Source of the DNA: Psychrobacillus sp. OK028
Lineage (GTDB): Bacteria; Bacillota; Bacilli; Bacillales_A; Planococcaceae
Assembly: GCF_900103605.1 (NCBI RefSeq)
Contig: NZ_FNHY01000004.1
Span: forward strand, 62,001-126,000
DNA length: 64,000 nucleotides
Reading direction: 5' to 3'
In this document: positions 20,122 through 28,816 of the stretch, one piece after another
Layout of the letters: the number at the start of each line of letters is the position of its first letter
Position numbering within the stretch: position 1 is the stretch's first letter
Position numbers and translations under genes: made by a program
Notes under the pieces: generated by a model
Seen by the model: only the letters and a program-made list of their open reading frames with translations
Database searches by the model: none
Told to the model about the DNA's origin: nothing

Positions 20122-21258
20122 TTAGTTCGTTAGGTGTTTGGCAATCACAATACGTTGAATTTCACTTGTGCCTTCATAAATTTCAGTGATTTTCGCATCC
20201 CGGAAATAACGTTCTACTGGATAATCCTCTGTATAGCCGTAGCCACCGAATACTTGCACTGCTTCAATTGCTACGTCAACCGCGGTTTTTGAGGCAAATA
20301 GTTTTGCCATCGATGCTTCTTTGCCACAAGGAAGACCTTGGTCACGTAGACTTGCAGCACGGTAAACTAGTAATCTAGCAGCTTCCACAGCTGTGCCCAT
20401 ATCTGCTAGTTTAAATCCTACACCTTGGTTTGCTACGATCGGTTTACCAAATTGTACACGCTCTTTTGAATAACCAACAGCGGCTTCGAAAGCGGCTTCA
20501 GCAATACCGAGTGCTTGAGTTGCAATACCGATACGACCCGTGTTTAAGTTGGCCATCGCAATTTTAAAGCCTTCTCCTTCTTCGCCAAGTCTGTTTTCTA
20601 ATGGTATTTTCATGTCTTCAAACGTTAGCTCTACAGTTCTAGAACCATGAAGACCCATTTTATGTTCGTCTTTCCCAACGATAAATCCTGGTGTATCTTT
20701 TTCAACGATAAATGCCGTAATACCTCTTGAACCGAGCGAGTGGTCAGTCGATGCAAAAACAATATAAACATTTGCCTCACCACCATTTGTAATAAAAACC
20801 TTGGAGCCGTTTAATACATAGTGATCATCTTTTAGGACAGCTTTTGTTTTCAATGCACCTGCATCTGATCCTGCGGAAGCTTCAGTCAAGCAAAAGGCAC
20901 CTAAATATTCGCCCGATGCTAGCTTCGGAACGTATTTATTTTTTTGTTGCTCTGTACCAAAATATAAAATTGGATTAGTTCCAACTGAAGTGTGAACAGA
21001 AAGTATTACTCCTACTACTGCGCTCACTTTTGATAGTTCATTAATGGCAATTACATAGCTTGTAAAGTCCATTTCTGATCCGCCATACTGCTCTGGAACG
21101 GTGATTCCCATTAAACCGAGCTCTCCCATTTTCTTTAAAATCTCGCGTGGGAACTCCCCTTGCTCCATTTTTTCGATAAATGGTTCGATTTCTGTTTTTG
21201 CAAAATCTCTCACCATATTGCGCATCATTAATTGTTCTTCTGTAAATTTCAATTCCAT
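20122..21258 (-). CDS. Acyl-CoA dehydrogenase, MmgC-like
   Basis: Second FAD acyl-CoA dehydrogenase of the operon, 378 residues, closer to B. subtilis MmgC and butyryl-CoA dehydrogenases. Signature stretches: [18 protein letters not shown] region, [35 protein letters not shown] and the C-terminal [20 protein letters not shown] with the catalytic Glu. It lies 14 bp downstream of mmgB. With the thiolase and hydroxyacyl-CoA dehydrogenase it forms a short-chain beta-oxidation set; no enoyl-CoA hydratase is encoded here. Confidence 0.92.
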   Translation of the reverse strand: MELKFTEEQLMMRNMVRDFAKTEIEPFIEKMEQGEFPREILKKMGELGLMGITVPEQYGGSEMDFTSYVIAINELSKVSAVVGVILSVHTSVGTNPILYFGTEQQKNKYVPKLASGEYLGAFCLTEASAGSDAGALKTKAVLKDDHYVLNGSKVFITNGGEANVYIVFASTDHSLGSRGITAFIVEKDTPGFIVGKDEHKMGLHGSRTVELTFEDMKIPLENRLGEEGEGFKIAMANLNTGRIGIATQALGIAEAAFEAAVGYSKERVQFGKPIVANQGVGFKLADMGTAVEAARLLVYRAASLRDQGLPCGKEASMAKLFASKTAVDVAIEAVQVFGGYGYTEDYPVERYFRDAKITEIYEGTSEIQRIVIAKHLTN

Positions 21259-21272
21259 CCTAAGTGCCCCTT

Positions 21273-22124
21273 TTATTCGTAGATGTAGAATCCTCTACCT
21301 GTTTTCTTACCTAACCAACCGGCTTTCACATATTTACGTAGCAACGGACATGGACGATACTTACTGTCACCAAATCCTTCATGTAAGATTTCCATAATGT
21401 AGAGGCAAGTGTCTAAACCGATAAAGTCCGCTAGCTGAAGCGGTCCCATTGGATGGTTCATTCCCATTTTCATCACATCATCAATAGCTTCTTTCGTTGC
21501 CACACCCTCGTAAAGCGTGTAGATTGCTTCGTTAATCATCGGCATTAATATGCGGTTAGATACGAATCCAGGAAAGTCATTTACTTCAACTGGCACTTTG
21601 CTTAGTTTCGTCGTCATTTCTTCAATCGCAGTGTAAACTTCATCAGATGTAGCGAGTCCGCGAATAATTTCTACTAGCTTCATAACTGGAACAGGATTCA
21701 TGAAGTGCATCCCAATTACTTGCTCTGGACGCTTTGTCGCAGCAGCAATTTCAGTTATCGGCAGTGACGATGTATTTGTCGCAAGTATTGTGTGAGCAGG
21801 TGCGATTTCGTCTAGTTGTTTGAAGATGGATTGTTTGATCTCCATATTTTCGACAGCTGCCTCAATCACAATGTCCACATCATTAGCATCCTCAATCGAT
21901 AGCGACATCGTAATTTTGTCTAGCACTAATTGTTTTTCATCTTCCGTCATTCGACCTTTTTCTACGTTCCGAGAAAGGTTTTTAGTAATTGTTTGGATTC
22001 CACGGTCGTAAAATTGCTGTTCGCGATCATTTAGCTTCACGTCAAATCCCGCTTGAGCGCATATTTGAGCAATTCCAGATCCCATCTGCCCTGCGCCAAT
22101 TACCATTACTTTTTGGATATTCAT
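21273..22124 (-). CDS. mmgB: 3-hydroxybutyryl-CoA dehydrogenase
   Basis: NAD(P)-dependent oxidation of (S)-3-hydroxyacyl-CoA, 283 residues, single-domain short form. Rossmann motif VIGAGQMGSGIAQ at residues 8-20, the catalytic His in GMHFMNPVPVMKLVEII, and NDFPGFVSNRILMPM leading into the C-terminal dimerisation domain with HPMGPLQLADFIGLD. The ATG at 22124 overlaps the thl stop by 4 bp (ATGA), so the two are translationally coupled. Confidence 0.93.
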   Translation of the reverse strand: MNIQKVMVIGAGQMGSGIAQICAQAGFDVKLNDREQQFYDRGIQTITKNLSRNVEKGRMTEDEKQLVLDKITMSLSIEDANDVDIVIEAAVENMEIKQSIFKQLDEIAPAHTILATNTSSLPITEIAAATKRPEQVIGMHFMNPVPVMKLVEIIRGLATSDEVYTAIEEMTTKLSKVPVEVNDFPGFVSNRILMPMINEAIYTLYEGVATKEAIDDVMKMGMNHPMGPLQLADFIGLDTCLYIMEILHEGFGDSKYRPCPLLRKYVKAGWLGKKTGRGFYIYE

Positions 22125-23329
22125 GCAATGCTACCTCCTGTTTTTGGAACTTCGATCATGATCGCATCTCCCTGACCACCGCCAGAACAAATCGCTGCGA
22201 TACCAATCCCTCCACCGCGGCGCTTCAATTCGTATGCAAGCGTTAAAATGATACGTGCACCAGATGCTCCTATTGGATGACCAAGAGCTACTGCCCCACC
22301 ATTTACATTTACTTTATCCTCGTCTAGACCTGCTAATTGGCTGCTCACTAATGCAACAGCTGCAAAGGCTTCGTTTATTTCAAATAAATCAATATCTTCT
22401 AATGTCTTTCCTGTTTTCTCTAGAATTTTGTTAATGACTAGTCCCGGTGTTTGTGGGAAGTTTTCAGGTTCCACTGCTACTTCTGCGTGTCCAATAACAT
22501 ATGCAAGCGGTTCTTTTCCAAGTGATTTTGCCTTTTCCTCACTTGTTAAAACGATGGCACATGCTCCATCATTAATCCCAGGTGCGTTACCCGCTGTAAT
22601 TGTTCCTTCTTTTCCAAAAGCGGGCTTAAGAGTTGCTAGTGATTCCAGTGATGTATTGCGACGTGGAGATTCGTCTTCATTCACAACGATTGGTTCACCT
22701 TTTCGTTGGGGTATTTCGATCGGTGCAATTTCTTCTCCTAAAATTCCATTATCAATTGCTTTTAATGCAAGGTCATGACTTCTAAACGACCAAGCATCCT
22801 GCTTTTCACGAGATAATTCAAACTTTTCTGCTGTCGAGTTACCGTATGTTCCCATATGAACATTTTTTGGATGGAATGAACAAGATAGTCCGTCGTAAAC
22901 CATACCGTCGACCATAGTTGCGTCTCCCATGCGCAAACCAAATCTACCTTTTGGTAAATAGTAAGGTGCGTTGGACATTGACTCCATGCCACCCGCTACA
23001 ATAATTTCCTCGTCACCTAATCGGATCAATTGATCGGCAAGTGTGACACTTCGCATTCCGGAGGCACATACTTTATTGATCGTTTCTGTTTTTACAGACC
23101 AAGGAATTCCTGCTTTAGTTGCCGCTTGACGAGAAGGAATTTGTCCTTGCCCCGCCTGTAGAACTGTCCCCATAATTACCTCGTCTATTTGTTCAGGGTC
23201 AATACCTGTGCGATTAAGCGCTTCTTTAATTGCTACTCCACCAAGATCAGATGCAGTTAAAGTACTTAACGCTCCTCCAAATTTACCAAAAGCTGTTCGT
23301 GCTCCATCCAAGATAACTGTTTTCGTCAT
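22121..23329 (-). CDS. Acetyl-CoA acetyltransferase (thiolase)
   Basis: Thiolase that cleaves 3-ketoacyl-CoA or condenses acetyl-CoA, 402 residues. Nucleophile C88 in NKVCASGMRS, the His of NGGAVALGHPIGASGAR and the second Cys of AAICSGGGQGDAIMIE are all present. First gene of the operon, 52 bp from a candidate FadR-type operator. Corresponds to MmgA-type thiolases by arrangement (mmgA-mmgB-mmgC). Confidence 0.93.
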   Translation of the reverse strand: MTKTVILDGARTAFGKFGGALSTLTASDLGGVAIKEALNRTGIDPEQIDEVIMGTVLQAGQGQIPSRQAATKAGIPWSVKTETINKVCASGMRSVTLADQLIRLGDEEIIVAGGMESMSNAPYYLPKGRFGLRMGDATMVDGMVYDGLSCSFHPKNVHMGTYGNSTAEKFELSREKQDAWSFRSHDLALKAIDNGILGEEIAPIEIPQRKGEPIVVNEDESPRRNTSLESLATLKPAFGKEGTITAGNAPGINDGACAIVLTSEEKAKSLGKEPLAYVIGHAEVAVEPENFPQTPGLVINKILEKTGKTLEDIDLFEINEAFAAVALVSSQLAGLDEDKVNVNGGAVALGHPIGASGARIILTLAYELKRRGGGIGIAAICSGGGQGDAIMIEVPKTGGSIA

Positions 23330-23380
23330 GTAGACACCCCTTTTGTTGTATGCGCTTTCAACTATTCAAAAATAAAAAAC

Positions 23381-23397
23381 GACTGAACGCTCGCTCG
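23381..23397 (-). promoter_or_regulatory. Candidate FadR-type operator in front of thl
   Basis: GACTGAACGCTCGCTCG matches the site in front of fadF at 13 of 17 positions when the two are laid in opposite orientation, with all four differences transitions. It sits 52 bp upstream of the thl start. The family link to the TetR gene in this operon is inference. Confidence 0.45.
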
Positions 23398-23411
23398 ACT
23401 TTATTAGTAAG

Positions 23412-23436
23412 AAAAAGGGAGTAAAAATTTACTCCC
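23412..23436 (-). terminator. fadF terminator
   Basis: Perfect 9-bp stem GGGAGTAAA (23417-23425) with TTTACTCCC (23428-23436); on the minus strand it is followed by TTTTTC. It separates fadF from thl. Confidence 0.85.
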
Positions 23437-23484
23437 TTGCTATTTAACACTAGTTTACGAAACTATAAGACTATTTGCAATATA

Positions 23485-25638
23485 TTATTGTACGACTGAA
23501 TCCAATTCTTCTTCCACCGGCGGAATGAATTCTCCGAATACCGATTTCTCTAAAAGCTCTGCAATATCATATGTGCCTACTGTTTCTTCTACTTCTTTCG
23601 CTTTTGTACCATCCGATAACATTGTTAAGCAGTATGGACATCCTGAAGAAATGACGGTTGGATTTACTTCTAGTGCTTGTTCTGTACGAGCTACGTTCAC
23701 ACGATTTCCAACATTCTCTTCCATCCACATTAGTCCACCACCAGCTCCACAGCACATACCCGTTTCGCGATTGCGATCCATTTCTACTAGCTTCACTCCA
23801 GGAATTGCTTTTAGCACTTCACGTGGTGCATCGTATACATCATTGTATCTTCCTAGGTAGCAGGAATCGTGGAATGTAATCGTTTCTTCCACTGCGTATT
23901 GCGGTTTCAAGCGCCCTTCTTGTACCAAGTCATATAGCATTTCAGTATGGTGGAGCACTACTCCATTCCATCCAAAATCACTATATTCATTTTTAAAGAT
24001 ATTATATGCATGTGGGTCGATCGTGACAATCTTCGTTACCCCTGCTTTTTCAAATTCCGAAATATTTGAACCAGCTAATTCTTGGAATAAAAACTCATTT
24101 CCTAAGCGACGTGGTGTGTCCCCAGAGTTCTTTTCTTTATTGCCAAGTATCGCAAATTTAACTCCCGCTTCGTTCATCAAATGTGCAAATGATAGAGCAA
24201 TTTTTTGTGAACGGTTGTCGAAAGATCCCATCGAACCAACCCAGAATAAATATTCAAACTCTTCTCCAGCTTTTGAAACTTCTTTCACTGTTGGAATATG
24301 AATTTCTGGACGAGCATCTCTCCAGTTTTCTTTTTCTTTACGGTTAAGACCCCATGGATTTCCTTGACGCTCAATATTCGTCATTGCGCGCTGTGCATCT
24401 GGGTTTACTTTACCTTCTGTCATTACAAGGTAGCGGCGAAGGTCGATAATTTTATCTACATGCTCGTTCATAACTGGACATTGGTCTTCACAGTTACGGC
24501 AAGTTGTACAAGCCCAAATTTCTTCTTCAGTAATTACATCTCCAATAAGAGATGGACTATAAATATCTTCGATTACTGCGCCTTCTGCTCCAGCAGCCAT
24601 CGCAAGTTGATTTCCTTTTGTCCCTTGGAAAGCTAGTGCTGGTACCCATGGTTTTTTCTTCGTTTCAACTGCTCCAGTAAATGTTAAGTGATCACGTAGT
24701 TTCACGATCAAGTCCATTGGTGACAGCATTTTTCCTGTTCCAGTTGCTGGACACATATTCGTACAGCGTCCACATTCTACACATGCATAGAAGTCGATCA
24801 TTTGTGCTTGCGTAAAGTCTTGAATTCGACCAACACCGAACGAAGGCATTTCTTCTTCCGCTTCTGGGTCTTCATCTTCCTCTTCTTCGAAATTGATTGG
24901 ACGTAATCTTCCAACCTTGTCTAAACGATGGAAGTATACATTTGCTGGTCCAGTGATTAAGTGGAAGTGTTTTGATTGTGGTACATATACTAAGAATGTT
25001 AGTAAGATTATTAAATGCACCCACCACATCGCAAAGAAAACAACTGCTCCTGCGGTTGGTGGTAAAAATCCGAAAATAGTTGCGATAGCTGAAGCAACTG
25101 GTTCTGACCAAGTAGCACTATGTTCGTGCCAAACCATCCCCATACCATTACCGATTAAAACAGAAAGCATTAAACCACTGAGGAAAATAAGTACTAAACC
25201 ATTTTTCCAACCGCGTTTTAAGCGAACTAATTTCTCAACATATCGACGGTAAAATGCCCATACAACTGCAACCAAAATAAGTAAAGTAACAATTTCTTGG
25301 AAGAAAGTAAACGCTGGATATAATGGGCCAAGTGGCAAATGTGATCCTGGCGCTAACCCTTTCCAAATAAAATCGATTGCTCCTGCTTGGACAAGTAAGA
25401 AACCATAGAAGAACATAACGTGGATTGCTCCACTCTTCTTATCTTTTAATAGTTTCTTTTGACCAAAAACATACACCCAAATTTTGCGAAGTCTTTCCTT
25501 CACATTATCTTCAAATTCAACTTTTTTCCCTAGTTTGATGTACGTATATCTTGTTTTCAACAAATATGCGAACAATCCTAAAGCATACAGAACTACTGCG
25601 ATAAACAGCAACCAGTTTGCGAATAACAATGGATTCAT
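23485..25638 (-). CDS. fadF: Heterodisulfide-reductase-like iron-sulfur membrane oxidoreductase FadF
   Basis: 717-residue membrane protein thought to pass electrons from acyl-CoA dehydrogenases and ETF to menaquinone. N-terminal region (about 1-240) has five or six membrane helices of the nitrate reductase gamma / cytochrome b type. Then come two ferredoxin-like clusters, CVECGRCTNMCP and CTTCRNCEDQCP, and a C-terminal domain with two cysteine-rich CCG motifs (CYLGRYND with CCGAGGGLMW, and SSGCPYCLTML). Same family as B. subtilis FadF (YwjF), which also neighbours acdA. A perfect palindrome 93 bp upstream is a likely operator. Confidence 0.92.
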   Translation of the reverse strand: MNPLLFANWLLFIAVVLYALGLFAYLLKTRYTYIKLGKKVEFEDNVKERLRKIWVYVFGQKKLLKDKKSGAIHVMFFYGFLLVQAGAIDFIWKGLAPGSHLPLGPLYPAFTFFQEIVTLLILVAVVWAFYRRYVEKLVRLKRGWKNGLVLIFLSGLMLSVLIGNGMGMVWHEHSATWSEPVASAIATIFGFLPPTAGAVVFFAMWWVHLIILLTFLVYVPQSKHFHLITGPANVYFHRLDKVGRLRPINFEEEEDEDPEAEEEMPSFGVGRIQDFTQAQMIDFYACVECGRCTNMCPATGTGKMLSPMDLIVKLRDHLTFTGAVETKKKPWVPALAFQGTKGNQLAMAAGAEGAVIEDIYSPSLIGDVITEEEIWACTTCRNCEDQCPVMNEHVDKIIDLRRYLVMTEGKVNPDAQRAMTNIERQGNPWGLNRKEKENWRDARPEIHIPTVKEVSKAGEEFEYLFWVGSMGSFDNRSQKIALSFAHLMNEAGVKFAILGNKEKNSGDTPRRLGNEFLFQELAGSNISEFEKAGVTKIVTIDPHAYNIFKNEYSDFGWNGVVLHHTEMLYDLVQEGRLKPQYAVEETITFHDSCYLGRYNDVYDAPREVLKAIPGVKLVEMDRNRETGMCCGAGGGLMWMEENVGNRVNVARTEQALEVNPTVISSGCPYCLTMLSDGTKAKEVEETVGTYDIAELLEKSVFGEFIPPVEEELDSVVQ

Positions 25639-25730
25639 CTTATTTCTCCCCCTCTGAGTTGTAAAATGACATTATGAATAGAATAATACATTAGATTCAT
25701 AAACTAATATATAAGTAATTCCATATTAAA

Positions 25731-25748
25731 ACTGAATGAGCATTCAGT
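25731..25748 (-). promoter_or_regulatory. FadR-type operator in front of fadF
   Basis: Perfect palindrome ACTGAATG-AG-CATTCAGT. It closely resembles the TGAATGA...TCATTCA boxes bound by B. subtilis FadR. Distance to the fadF start is 93 bp. A related site lies in front of thl. Confidence 0.6.
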
Positions 25749-25846
25749 CAACAATTATTTATTCAAATTGATGTGAATTTTTTGATTTTACCTCTTTCAG
25801 CAAAAAATAGCCACTAGATTACGAGCGGTTTTTGGAATAAAAATCC

Positions 25847-26117
25847 TGAGCGAGAGTAACTATTGTCGGACCGATAGTATTTCAATTTTGTGAGCGAATA
25901 AATAACGGGCAACCGCTAGTAAACATCGAACGAGCGAGAGTAAAAGTGTGAAGCTTCGTTTTGTGTGAAAGTCAAATGATTATACGAGAGTGTTAACCAC
26001 TTATACGAGAGAAATATTGAGCTATACGAGAGTGTCACTGCAATACGAGAGAGATTTCATCTTATCCGAGAGCAATACCATGCGATTCGAGAGCCACGAC
26101 CTTCTATACGAGAGACC
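25847..26117 (+). repeat. 21-bp phased array, locus 3 (two blocks)
   Basis: Block B: five units of GCGAGAGTAA-type core with AGTA/AATA beginning at 25855, 25876, 25897, 25918 and 25939, every step 21 bp. Block A: seven units of TATACGAGAG-type core beginning at 25981, 26002, 26023, 26042, 26063, 26084 and 26105; five steps are 21 bp and one is 19. The shared CGAGAG changes register by 8 bp (mod 21) between blocks. Spacers are unrelated. The array fills most of the fadF-cblS gap (25639-26146); the rest holds the fadF promoter region. Confidence 0.88.
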
Positions 26118-26146
26118 TTCTATCCTGCAAAAAAAAAACTATCTCC

Positions 26147-26809
26147 TCAAGAGATAGCCTCAAAATAATCGCCAAAATGAAGTTTTGCTTCTGTTACTTT
26201 CTGAATATCCACGCCAAGTAAAACTGTAGTAGCAGGTCCGCCAGATTTCTCCACGTCCCAACCGACTAAGTTGCCATGCAACCCTAGTCGTTCGCATTCT
26301 CCTTTAATTCCGCTGGATCCTACTGGCCAGACTTGATGCACCAGTCCTGTATTTATAGCTTCTTTAATTTTTTTCAAGTTTGCGATTTTATCACGTTCCT
26401 TGATGACTTCCTCGCCGACACTTGGTTTGCCATATGCATACCACTTAATTTCAGCAATATTTTCTTCAGTCTTTTCACCTATCATTGTCACGGCAATTGC
26501 CGATTGCAGCGTTTCCATATTTGTCTCACTGCTGCCGGTAAGTTTGGGACATTTTACACCTATTTCGTTAAATAGCTTTTCTATTCCTACGACATATTTC
26601 ACCCAGCTTTGATCACCAGAAAAGTTATGAACGACGATGGACAGTGGTGTTGCTCCAGCTGCCCATTGCTCTAGTAATGCGACTCTTGCTGCGAAATAGG
26701 AAACTATTTCGTCTGGAGTTGAAACTACATCGTCTATTTTTTCTCCGATACCGGCGGAGTTGTCTGTCGTTAAAACAAGTCCATTTGGCAATAAAACTGC
26801 ATTACGCAT
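26147..26809 (-). CDS. cblS: Probable alpha-ribazole kinase CblS
   Basis: 220-residue protein directly following the cblT-like transporter gene, overlapping it by 8 bp. In Listeria and Geobacillus the CblT-CblS pair imports alpha-ribazole and phosphorylates it, supplying the lower ligand for cobalamin without CobT. The sequence has an AIR-synthase (PurM)-like look, with TTDNSAGIGEK near the N-terminus, LTGSSETNM in the middle and WPVGSSGIKGECERLG later. The assignment rests on context and on recall of the family rather than on a decisive motif; a generic PurM-like ATPase is the fallback. Last gene of the riboswitch-controlled operon. Confidence 0.65.
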   Translation of the reverse strand: MRNAVLLPNGLVLTTDNSAGIGEKIDDVVSTPDEIVSYFAARVALLEQWAAGATPLSIVVHNFSGDQSWVKYVVGIEKLFNEIGVKCPKLTGSSETNMETLQSAIAVTMIGEKTEENIAEIKWYAYGKPSVGEEVIKERDKIANLKKIKEAINTGLVHQVWPVGSSGIKGECERLGLHGNLVGWDVEKSGGPATTVLLGVDIQKVTEAKLHFGDYFEAIS

Positions 26810-27284
26810 GTGTTTTCACTCGTTCCATTACTCCCGTCACAACTGGTGAGACAATCAGGGCGATTGCTGCATTCAAAAAAGTAGCTAGCGTGATAGCCGG
26901 TAGCGCAGCTACAAAAAACTCTGGTGAAATAATCCAGTAAAACGGAAGCGTTGCAAGCACACTATTAGCTAAGATAAAGAATACCCATTTCCAAACATGA
27001 TGCCCTGCTTGATGCAGCTTTGTGTAAACGAATAAAATGATAAACATTTCAGCTGCAATAATTATATGCAATGGTCCTAACGGAAACCCTGCATACAAAG
27101 AAGAGGATAAGTGGCCAATTAACGATGCTGCTCCCGCATAAAACGGGGGTAAAAAGGATGCTGCAATTAGAGCTGGCACCGTATCTAAGGCTGCACTTCC
27201 GATCCCGACAGGAATCTTGATGAATGCTCCAATTGCAGAAAGTGCTGCAAACATAGCTGCAAGTGTTAATAACCGAAGTTTCAT
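26802..27284 (-). CDS. cblT: ECF transporter S component, probable alpha-ribazole transporter CblT
   Basis: 160 residues, five or six membrane helices. It has the AxxxA-type first helix (LAAMFAALSAIGAFIKIPVG) expected of ECF substrate-binding subunits that dock on a shared EcfAAT module; no such module is encoded in the window. Adjacency to cblS and to cobalamin genes makes alpha-ribazole the most likely substrate. Six base pairs separate it from pduO upstream. Confidence 0.72.
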   Translation of the reverse strand: MKLRLLTLAAMFAALSAIGAFIKIPVGIGSAALDTVPALIAASFLPPFYAGAASLIGHLSSSLYAGFPLGPLHIIIAAEMFIILFVYTKLHQAGHHVWKWVFFILANSVLATLPFYWIISPEFFVAALPAITLATFLNAAIALIVSPVVTGVMERVKTHA

Positions 27285-27289
27285 AAGTT

Positions 27290-27889
27290 TTACTCCTCTA
27301 CTTTCTTCTCGCTTCCTACGTTTTTAAACACTTTTGCACTGCGCACGTATTCAACGTCTGAAACATTTTCTCTCACATTTGCTACGCGAGCTGCTGCAAA
27401 TAAATAATCAGATAAGCGGTTTAAATAGCGCTGTACTACAGTGGGAACATCTTCCGCTGTTTTCGTCAATGTCACCGTTAAACGCTCTGCACGTCTCGTA
27501 ACTGTTCGAGCTATATGAAGTGTTGCCGCAGCTGGAGTTCCCCCCGGTAAGATGAATCGTTCTAAAACTGGTCCTTCTTCAACTAGCACATCGATTCGTT
27601 TTTCCATAGCTTCAATTGCTTCATCTGTCATTTTATAAACGCGTTTATTGGAAACATTCGCTAAATCACCACCACAGTCAAATAGCTCATGCTGAATCGT
27701 CTCTAAATCCTCTAAAATATCGGCAAATTTTGTTGGATCTAGCTCCGTGACTGCTTTTCCGATAAAGGAATTCAATTCATCTATAGTTCCGTAAGCTTCT
27801 ACACGGATATCGTCCTTGTCCGTTCTTCCCCCGATTAAACCTGTTTGTCCTTTGTCACCCGTTTTAGTGTAAATTTTCAATTTGTCCAT
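27290..27889 (-). CDS. pduO: Cob(I)alamin adenosyltransferase, PduO type
   Basis: Transfers the adenosyl group of ATP to cob(I)alamin, giving adenosylcobalamin, the form needed by IcmF. 199 residues. Motifs: ATP-binding N-terminus KIYTKTGDKGQTGLIGG, DELNSFIGKA, and the helix RTVTRRAERLTVTL with the conserved arginines. The start overlaps the upstream CobU-like gene by 26 bp. Confidence 0.93.
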   Translation of the reverse strand: MDKLKIYTKTGDKGQTGLIGGRTDKDDIRVEAYGTIDELNSFIGKAVTELDPTKFADILEDLETIQHELFDCGGDLANVSNKRVYKMTDEAIEAMEKRIDVLVEEGPVLERFILPGGTPAAATLHIARTVTRRAERLTVTLTKTAEDVPTVVQRYLNRLSDYLFAAARVANVRENVSDVEYVRSAKVFKNVGSEKKVEE

Positions 27890-28265
27890 CTCCCTTTATT
27901 GTTTGTGAAATACCGTACCAAATTCGTGTCACACTATCTGCTTTTGTAAAAAGCTGCTGATAAAACCGACCAACATCATCTCGAAGCTTGCGCATATTTG
28001 CATCCATCGGCACAATTCCTCGACCGATTTCGGTTGCAATGACGAGCACTTCTGTTTGCTCATTCCATTGTTCCATTTTCTTGAGTAACTCTACACTCTT
28101 ATGTTCTAACAGTTTTTCAGCGCCCGTAACAACGATCACTTCTACATTTGGCAATAAAACATGCGCATCCGCTTCCACATCTAGCCATTGCACATTGCGT
28201 CCGCGAACTCTTTGCTCTACATAAGCTCGCTTTCCATTAAATGCTCCACCGAAAATGACGTGCAT
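27864..28265 (-). CDS. Short CobU-like protein with altered P-loop
   Basis: 133 residues. N-terminus MHVIFGGAFNGKRAYVEQR aligns with the start of CobU (adenosylcobinamide kinase/guanylyltransferase), whose P-loop is GGxxSGKS; here it reads GGAFNGKR. Later it has VEVIVVTGAEKLL and LVIATEIGRGIVPMD, the latter matching the conserved TNEVGxGIVP strand of CobU. A full-size CobU is encoded at 30371-30901, so this is a diverged paralogue. It may still bind nucleotide or serve in the cobC/pduO step; function unknown. It overlaps cobC upstream by 49 bp and pduO downstream by 26 bp. Confidence 0.7.
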   Translation of the reverse strand: MHVIFGGAFNGKRAYVEQRVRGRNVQWLDVEADAHVLLPNVEVIVVTGAEKLLEHKSVELLKKMEQWNEQTEVLVIATEIGRGIVPMDANMRKLRDDVGRFYQQLFTKADSVTRIWYGISQTIKGDGQIENLH

Positions 28266-28816
28266 CGTTTCCCCTCCAACACCGCTTTTTTATCTGGCCA
28301 ATTCAATGTAAACATACTTCCATGAAGTACTTCCCAATCCCAAAAACTCTTTTCTTCACTTGCAAACTTGGTCAACAAAAATCGCATAGGTCCACCATGA
28401 GTAACGATAATAGGTTGCTCAAACTTTTCACTTGTTTCCAAGAAAGCTTGTAAAACTCGACTTCCCAACGCTTCCAATGACTCTCCATTTGGTGGAGCTA
28501 ATTGCTGCTGATCATTAAGCCAATTTCTGTATGAATCATCTTCTTTTAATTCATTATATGTTTTTTGTTCCCAATCACCAAAGGAGCATTCCCGAAAATT
28601 TGCATTCACTGTATAAGGAGTTCCACCGAAAACCTCCGCTGCTGTTTGCTTGCAGCGCACCAAATCACTACCTACAACTTGTCTATTTTCATTAGGGAAT
28701 TTTTTGATTTTCAGACCGCCAATTATCGGTTCGTCGGTCCAGCCGATATACTTTTTGTCACGATTTCCTTTGGTTGGTAAATGCCTTATGAGAGTAACAG
28801 TAAAAGGGTTAGCCAA
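28217..28816 (-). CDS. cobC: Alpha-ribazole-5'-phosphate phosphatase (histidine phosphatase family)
   Basis: Removes the phosphate from adenosylcobalamin-5'-phosphate or alpha-ribazole phosphate in the last step of nucleotide-loop assembly. About 199 residues: catalytic LIRHLPTKGN near the N-terminus, DLVRCKQTAAEVF, FGDWEQKTYNEL and the second His in VTHGGPMRF. The open frame reaches 28963, but its first 49 codons are antisense-like overlap with cobS. TTG at 28816, 6 nt after GGAGGT, is a better start. It overlaps the end of cobS by 31 bp. Confidence 0.88.
   Translation of the reverse strand: MANPFTVTLIRHLPTKGNRDKKYIGWTDEPIIGGLKIKKFPNENRQVVGSDLVRCKQTAAEVFGGTPYTVNANFRECSFGDWEQKTYNELKEDDSYRNWLNDQQQLAPPNGESLEALGSRVLQAFLETSEKFEQPIIVTHGGPMRFLLTKFASEEKSFWDWEVLHGSMFTLNWPDKKAVLEGKRCTSFSVEHLMESELM

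Noticed and set aside
25847-26117. CRISPR array as an explanation of the phased repeats
   Set aside because: Repeats are only about 10 bp with 11-bp spacers, no cas genes are present, and the same pattern occurs at six loci.
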